A DNA stretch of 18,069 nt, from assembly GCA_003266105.1 (NCBI GenBank), contig MVAA01000084.1:1-18069 (forward strand), written 5' to 3'. The notes beneath the pieces are model-generated. The model was not told where the DNA came from. It ran no database searches and saw only the letters and a list, made by a program, of their open reading frames with translations. Both the position numbers and the translations under genes were made by a program. Source of the DNA: Methanosphaera sp. rholeuAM6 (GTDB lineage Archaea > Methanobacteriota > Methanobacteria > Methanobacteriales > Methanobacteriaceae). Within the stretch, counting starts at the first letter, position 1. The number at the start of each line of letters is the position of its first letter. This document shows, piece after piece, positions 13,420 to 18,069 of this stretch.

Positions 13420-16400
13420 ATATTGAATTTGGTTTTTGAGTATGATGTTGGAGCAGCCAGACTGTAGAGTAAATTGCTCCATGTTGGACTGGATGAACCC
13501 CAGTAGTTGTTGTTGATACTGTTTATTGCAGTAGTTGTCGTTGTTATTGCATTTCCTGCATTGTATGCATAGTTGTCAATGAAGTTTGTTTGTGTGACAG
13601 TTAAATCACCCATATTTGCTATTGCTCCTCCACCAAGACTTGTTGCATTAATGTTATTGTTTTCAAAGCTTGAATTGCTAATTGTTGTTGTTGAATATGT
13701 GTATATTGCTCCGGCCAGTGCTATGTCTTTTGATTTTATTGTGTTGTTGTTGAATTTGCTTCGTGTTACTGTCACGTTTCCACTTAGAGAATATAATGCT
13801 CCTCCATATCCGTTGGCACTTGCATTTATTGTGTTGGCATTAAATTCACTGTTGTTTATGTCTGTAACAGCTTTATATGAGTATATTGCACCACCATACA
13901 CGTATTTTCCGCTAACTTTGTTGGAATTTATTTTGGAGTTTGACATCTCCAAGGCAGCGGTTTCAACATATACTATGCTTCCTCCCGCTGAGTTAACGGC
14001 TTCAATACTGTTTGATGTGAATGCTGAATTTTGTATGGATACACCACTGCTGAGTGCTCCTACAACTGCTCCCACGGCAGTGTCTGTTGATGTTACAGTG
14101 TTAACCGTGAATGTACTTTTATCTATTACAACAGCTCCGTAAATGCTTCTAATTACTCCTCCGGTAACGTATTTTCCTGTCGCAGTATTTTTTGTGAAGG
14201 TTGTACCGTTAATTATGACATCGGATGAGTCGGCATAGATTACTGAACCTCCGGTTGAGTTGCTTCCTGTTACCCTGTTTGAATCAAATCTGCAGTCTGT
14301 TATGTATGTAGTGTTGGAGTAACTTCTTATTGCTCCTCCCTGACTGTTAACGTTGCTTACCACATTGTTGACAAATTCCGTGTTTGTAACAGTAAGTATT
14401 CCATTGGTATATATTGCTCCACCTGAATAGGCTCCGCTTCCAATGTTGTTTCTGAATCTTGAATTGTTGATGTTTAATTTACCTGATGTTACGATTGCTC
14501 CGGCACTAAATTCAGTGTTGCTTTTACCGTTTTGTATTGTTATGCCGTCTATTGTGAGAAGCACATTTCTTTTGCTGATATTGAATATGGAACTGCCACT
14601 TGATGAGCCATCAATAAAGGTTTTGTCCCTTCCACTACCGACTATGCTGATGGATTCATCAAGCTTTATTCCTGAAGCATAGAAAGTACCACTGCTTAAC
14701 TTAATTGTACCAAAGAGTGTAATGTGACTTACTGCATGCTGAAGGGTTTTAAATGGATGTGCCTGGTCTCCCAAATTGGTGTCGCTACCGTTAGGACTGA
14801 CATATACAGTTTTCTGATGGGCTACAATCATCGTGTTACTGTATGATGTTGATTCATAGAAATCATTTTTAACGTAGTTTGCATAGTACGTTACGGTCTT
14901 TCCATCGTATGCACTTGGTGGAACGTATGTTATTGATGAGGTTCCTTTTGAAACGCCCGCAGTACCTATATACTCATTGTTGATGTAATACTTGATCTGA
15001 CCCTTGTTTACCTTATAGTTCTCATCATCGGTTACACTGACAGTGATGGTTGTCTTTTCACCTGCTACCGCATTGACCTGACCGCCTTTGATTGTGGTGT
15101 CATAGCGTGAAACGGTTAACGTGTTCAAACTTGAACTTGGCTTATAAACCTTTGTACCAAGATATTCTGCTTTAATCCTGTAGTCCTTTGCCTTATATGA
15201 TCTTAAAGTGTATTTAAGAGTTGCCACACCATCCTTTACTTTGGCTTTTCCTATAACCTTTGAACCGATGCTGAATCTGACAGTACCATCGGTTGCATGA
15301 TTCTGATTCTGGTCACGTACTATTGCCGTTAATGTCACAACAGAATTTGGTTTGGCATCCACAAAGTTAGGGGATATTGTTGTTTTAAGTTTGGTAACCT
15401 TATATGTTCCACGTCCTGTTTTGGATGCATACTTCCAATCTCCCTTATATATTGCATAGATGTATGTCTTATTTGATGTCTGGTAGTTGGATTTGTATGT
15501 ATACTTGGCGAATCCATTGGAAACCTTCACTGTTTTAAGGGTTTTGTTTCCCTTCTTGAATGTCACAGTACCCTTGGTCACGTAGTTGTTGAACTCATCA
15601 ACAACGGTTGCGGTAATAACAATAGTCTTTGAAGGTTTGGTTGAAATGTTGGGAACCATTACCTTGGTTTTCAGTTGCTTTAACGTTAATGTTGTCTTTC
15701 TTGTTGAGTTCATTATTGTCTTTGTTGTTATGGTATTAACTGTAATGTTGTTTGTCTTGGTGTACAATGATGAAGGTATCTTATAATACAGCTTGGCAAC
15801 ACCCTTGCTGTTTGTCTTGTTGGAACCAATGAATTTACCGTTCAATCTAAACTGAACCTTCATGTTCTTAATCTTTCGTCCCAATTCATCTGTAGCGGTA
15901 GCCGTAAACAGGGTTATATTACCTGCCTTGGCAGTTACTTTTGTCACGTTTAGTTTTGACTTTAACTTATTGATTGTCAGATTGGAGGATACGTTTGTCG
16001 GTTCGTACTTGAAGTTTCCCGAATAGACTGCCGTTAATGTATGGTTGCCCGGAGTTAAACCTGTCGTATAGGTATATGATGCTGTGCCGTTTTTTATCTT
16101 CACGGCCTTTGAAATGTTTCTGTTGTCTACCTTAAATACAACAGTACCTGTTGCATCCTTATTGAGTTTCACTGTTAGTTTCTTGGCAGTATTGTATTTT
16201 GTCGTATGATTTTTCAAAGTCATGCTGGCATTAACCTTTCCACCTTCAGGAGTTAATATTAACGTTGCATTGACACGTTTGGCATTATATTTGCTGTCCC
16301 CTGAATATATTGCGTAGAGATAATACTTCTGTGAATTGAACGTTTTTGGTATGGTGTATGTATAGCTTGCCTGACCATCTTCCACTTTGATTTTGGGTGA

Positions 16401-16775
16401 TATGTTGGTTTTGCTTATCCTGAAGGTCACAGTTCCTTTGGAATCCTGTGGCAGTAGGGCAAGAAATGTTTTTTTCACACCAGGATGAATCTCGGAACCG
16501 CTTAAACGAATCTCTGGGTCAACTTTAGTGGAAGCATCTTCTTTAACAGTATCGTTAACTGTTTTCTTGGTTATTTCAGCATTATCTTTAACACTTCCAG
16601 ATTCATCAATATTAACTGTATCCTGCATGTTATCCTTTTGTTCAACAATATTTTTTTGCACAGTATCATTTGTACTGTTGGCAGAAACATTTGTTATCAT
16701 CATAAAAACAAATATGATTAATAAGATTGATAACATGACCTTTGTTTTATTGGATGTAATTGTTACGACCCCCAT
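13416..16775 (-). CDS. Adhesin-like surface protein: Ig-like modules plus right-handed beta-helix
   Basis: 1119 residues. A signal peptide is visible: a basic start, then a hydrophobic core (about 13-29, MLSILLIIFVFMMI) and a likely cleavage after SANS. A Thr/Asp/Lys-rich linker follows (33-85). Six Ig-like modules of about 90 residues then run to 652 (about 86-175, 182-269, 275-367, 371-463, 465-556, 560-652), several with an AxYSGDxKY-like strand near their end. TVYVSPNGSDTNLG (656-669) opens a right-handed beta-helix with eleven rungs of GGAIYS...NSxFxNN type, 27-30 residues apart. It ends at NYWGSSSPTW (1090-1099) and a short tail, with no C-terminal membrane anchor. Attachment to the wall, if any, must be by other means; host or cell binding is inferred from the type. 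The ATG at 16775 lacks a clear ribosome site; an internal ATG at 16736 (after AAAGGTC) would still leave a signal peptide. Confidence 0.9.
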   Translation of the reverse strand: MGVVTITSNKTKVMLSILLIIFVFMMITNVSANSTNDTVQKNIVEQKDNMQDTVNIDESGSVKDNAEITKKTVNDTVKEDASTKVDPEIRLSGSEIHPGVKKTFLALLPQDSKGTVTFRISKTNISPKIKVEDGQASYTYTIPKTFNSQKYYLYAIYSGDSKYNAKRVNATLILTPEGGKVNASMTLKNHTTKYNTAKKLTVKLNKDATGTVVFKVDNRNISKAVKIKNGTASYTYTTGLTPGNHTLTAVYSGNFKYEPTNVSSNLTINKLKSKLNVTKVTAKAGNITLFTATATDELGRKIKNMKVQFRLNGKFIGSNKTNSKGVAKLYYKIPSSLYTKTNNITVNTITTKTIMNSTRKTTLTLKQLKTKVMVPNISTKPSKTIVITATVVDEFNNYVTKGTVTFKKGNKTLKTVKVSNGFAKYTYKSNYQTSNKTYIYAIYKGDWKYASKTGRGTYKVTKLKTTISPNFVDAKPNSVVTLTAIVRDQNQNHATDGTVRFSIGSKVIGKAKVKDGVATLKYTLRSYKAKDYRIKAEYLGTKVYKPSSSLNTLTVSRYDTTIKGGQVNAVAGEKTTITVSVTDDENYKVNKGQIKYYINNEYIGTAGVSKGTSSITYVPPSAYDGKTVTYYANYVKNDFYESTSYSNTMIVAHQKTVYVSPNGSDTNLGDQAHPFKTLQHAVSHITLFGTIKLSSGTFYASGIKLDESISIVGSGRDKTFIDGSSSGSSIFNISKRNVLLTIDGITIQNGKSNTEFSAGAIVTSGKLNINNSRFRNNIGSGAYSGGAIYTNGILTVTNTEFVNNVVSNVNSQGGAIRSYSNTTYITDCRFDSNRVTGSNSTGGSVIYADSSDVIINGTTFTKNTATGKYVTGGVIRSIYGAVVIDKSTFTVNTVTSTDTAVGAVVGALSSGVSIQNSAFTSNSIEAVNSAGGSIVYVETAALEMSNSKINSNKVSGKYVYGGAIYSYKAVTDINNSEFNANTINASANGYGGALYSLSGNVTVTRSKFNNNTIKSKDIALAGAIYTYSTTTISNSSFENNNINATSLGGGAIANMGDLTVTQTNFIDNYAYNAGNAITTTTTAINSINNNYWGSSSPTWSNLLYSLAAPTSYSKTKFNM

Positions 16776-16860
16776 TATTCATTTTAATAAAAAAAACTTT
16801 AGAAATACTTACAATCTGTTTCCAAAATTTTTACACATAATGTTTATCTTTTAAACTTAA

Positions 16861-16869
16861 TGTATATAA
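16861..16869 (-). promoter_or_regulatory. TATA candidate of the large adhesin gene
   Basis: TTATATACA on the minus strand, in an AT-rich context, 86-94 nt upstream of the ATG at 16775. It is the best TATA-like element in the spacer, but the AT-richness makes any such call uncertain. Confidence 0.4.
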
Positions 16870-17076
16870 TATTATGTTTTTTTTATTCATTAGTGCTGAA
16901 AAAATATTTTAAAATTAATTTAAACTTTATAAAATTCTAAAACATCTTTTAAAAACCAGTTCAGGTATGATGATTATCTGGAAAATTAATATGGGGATGT
17001 ATTTGGTTGAAAGCAATACTTTTCGTATAGTATTTGAATCATAAAAATAGTGTAGTATAAAAAAAATTTAAAAAGT

Positions 17077-17105
17077 GATGAATAAAAAAGTCTATTTTAT
17101 TCATC
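17077..17105 (-). terminator. Terminator dyad of the second adhesin gene
   Basis: Perfect 11-bp inverted repeat: GATGAATAAAA (17077-17087), loop AAGTCTA, TTTTATTCATC (17095-17105), beginning 17 nt after the stop codon. On the minus strand it is followed by CTTTTTAAATTTTTTTTATA. Hairpin plus two T-runs make this the clearest terminator in the window. Confidence 0.7.
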
Positions 17106-17122
17106 CATGAAAATCTGCTTAA

Positions 17123-18069
17123 TTATGCGCTGATTGTAGTTTTAGCACCTGTAAATGCATTATATGATGCTGAACCACCATAAGCTACATAGTATGTTAC
17201 TGTATTTTTAGTAACTGCTGTTGAATAGGTGAATTTACCTGAATCATCAGACATTACATATTCATTTTTACCGTTAACATATACTCTTACTTTGGTGTTT
17301 TTAACTACTTTACCAGTTTTATCTTTGAAGACTCCTGATAATGTGAAGTTGTTTTCAGTAAATGAAACATCATCAACAGTTATATCAAGATCCTGTTTGT
17401 CAGCTGTGAATGTTGCATCAGTTGAATATGAATTGTAATTAGCACTTCCACCATAAGCTGCAGTTACGGTATTTTCACCGGCTTTAGTTACTTTGGCACT
17501 AAGTGTCCATATTCCTTTGCTGTTGGTTTTTGCATAATATACTTGACCGTTAATCTGAACTTTCACATTACTGTTTGCTATAGCTTTACCGTTAACATTC
17601 ATAAATGTTCCTATGATTGTGACATTTTCACCAAATTTTACAGGAGTGATTTCATCTATGGTGACAACACAATCTGCTTTTTCAACATTGAATGTGATTG
17701 TTGCATTTGATGCATCATAATTAGCTGTACCAGCATAATTAGCTGTAACTGTCTGTTCACCGGTTGTGAATGTTGCTGTGTATTCAAATTTACCGTTAGC
17801 AGTTGTTACAGTTTTATCTTCACCATTTACTGTTAGGGTAATTGTTTGGTCAGGAATAAGTTTACCTGCTCTATCAACTAATTTACCGGAAATGGTTATA
17901 GGTGTGCTGGCTCTGGCATCTTCAATTTCATCAATTGTTAAAGTGGTTTCCTTATTGGTTAATTCTTCAAGGATTTTTGTGATAGCATCTATTTTTTCAT
18001 TAAGTTGGTTGATACTTTCCTGTTGTTCCTGTACAGTTTGGTTGAGTGTGTCAATGGTTGTTTCTTGTT
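17123..18069 (-). CDS. Adhesin-like surface protein, C-terminal part (coiled coil and three Ig-like modules; start beyond window)
   Basis: The frame is open from the window end to the stop at 17123, giving 314 visible residues; the ATG at 17602 is internal, not the start, because the frame and the module pattern continue upstream of it. It begins with a canonical coiled coil (residues 5-36; a positions I, V, I, I, L and d positions L, Q, L, I, L). Three Ig-like modules of about 90 residues follow (about 42-132, 133-226, 227-314), each with a glycine-containing hairpin of GKxI/GKxV type and a late strand such as ANYAGTANYDA, AAYGGSANYNS or VAYGGSASYNA. The protein ends right after the third module (KTTISA) with no membrane anchor. 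These modules, in which each variant keeps AxYxGxAxY, resemble those of methanogen adhesin-like proteins. It lies upstream of the large adhesin gene on the same strand. Confidence 0.85.
   Translation of the reverse strand, partial: QETTIDTLNQTVQEQQESINQLNEKIDAITKILEELTNKETTLTIDEIEDARASTPITISGKLVDRAGKLIPDQTITLTVNGEDKTVTTANGKFEYTATFTTGEQTVTANYAGTANYDASNATITFNVEKADCVVTIDEITPVKFGENVTIIGTFMNVNGKAIANSNVKVQINGQVYYAKTNSKGIWTLSAKVTKAGENTVTAAYGGSANYNSYSTDATFTADKQDLDITVDDVSFTENNFTLSGVFKDKTGKVVKNTKVRVYVNGKNEYVMSDDSGKFTYSTAVTKNTVTYYVAYGGSASYNAFTGAKTTISA

Larger units (their letters stand above)
16776..17122. other. Spacer between the two adhesin genes
   Basis: 347 bp without a convincing gene. It holds, in minus-strand order, the terminator dyad of the upstream adhesin (17077-17105) with T-runs behind it, a short dyad AATACT/AGTATT (17015-17034), an AT-rich middle, and a TATA candidate (16861-16869, TTATATACA on the minus strand) about 86 nt before the adhesin ATG, which would give a leader of roughly 60 nt. 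Confidence 0.7.

Noticed and set aside
16991..17044. 17-codon plus-strand frame in the spacer between the adhesins
   Set aside because: Very short, weakly supported start, no family resemblance; no reason to call it a gene.
17123..17602. A separate 159-residue protein starting at the ATG at 17602
   Set aside because: The frame is open upstream to the window end and encodes a coiled coil and further Ig-like module in register; the ATG lies inside a module and has no ribosome site.

Overview
The window reads as the chromosome of a pseudomurein-walled methanogenic archaeon of the order Methanobacteriales, most likely Methanosphaera or a close relative. The evidence is the archaeal gene set (GatD/GatE amidotransferase, HemA with a precorrin-2 dehydrogenase, a methanogenesis-marker-9-like Cys protein, a MurT-like Mur ligase), the very AT-rich spacers with TATA boxes, the GGAGG/GTGAT ribosome sites, and two large secreted adhesin-like proteins typical of gut members of this order. 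The genus is inference; the order is fairly secure. No tRNA, rRNA, CRISPR array or insertion sequence was seen.

Layout. 1-329 is the 5' part of gdhA (minus strand). Upstream of it lies a 420-bp spacer with a perfect NrpR-type operator (GGAA-N6-TTCC) against the TATA box and, further off, a set of TTATAACTTA repeats. 750-3017 (minus) holds trxB, a small acidic protein and a single-ring AAA ATPase. 3231-4667 (plus) is a MurT-like Mur ligase with a zinc ribbon, convergent with the gatD-gatE operon (4703-7937, minus). A divergent spacer with more TTATAACTTA repeats separates gatD from a class I methyltransferase (8280-9002, plus). A hairpin ends both that gene and a convergent universal stress protein (9047-9511, minus). 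Then, all on the minus strand, come hemA, precorrin-2 dehydrogenase, a marker-9-like protein and a TIM-barrel protein (9803-13238). 13416-16775 (minus) is a 1119-residue adhesin with six Ig-like modules and an eleven-rung beta-helix. 17123-18069 (minus) is the C-terminal part of a second adhesin, with a coiled coil and three Ig-like modules; its start lies beyond the window.

How the genes fit together. Several genes sit at the glutamate node: GdhA makes glutamate, GatDE converts Glu-tRNA(Gln) to Gln-tRNA(Gln), and HemA diverts Glu-tRNA(Glu) into tetrapyrroles. HemA and precorrin-2 dehydrogenase give the early route to sirohydrochlorin, hence coenzyme F430, cobamides and siroheme; two methanogen-type genes sit directly upstream. 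The Mur ligase and the two adhesins belong to the cell envelope.

Most notable observations: the NrpR-type operator at gdhA; a 10-bp motif repeated in two gene-free stretches with recurrent 29-nt spacing; a UBA-like tail on the marker-9-like protein; a MurT-like ligase without a neighbouring amidotransferase partner and with a degenerate C-terminal motif; dyads that overlap stop codons; and regular repeat architecture in both adhesins. None of these proves a new system.
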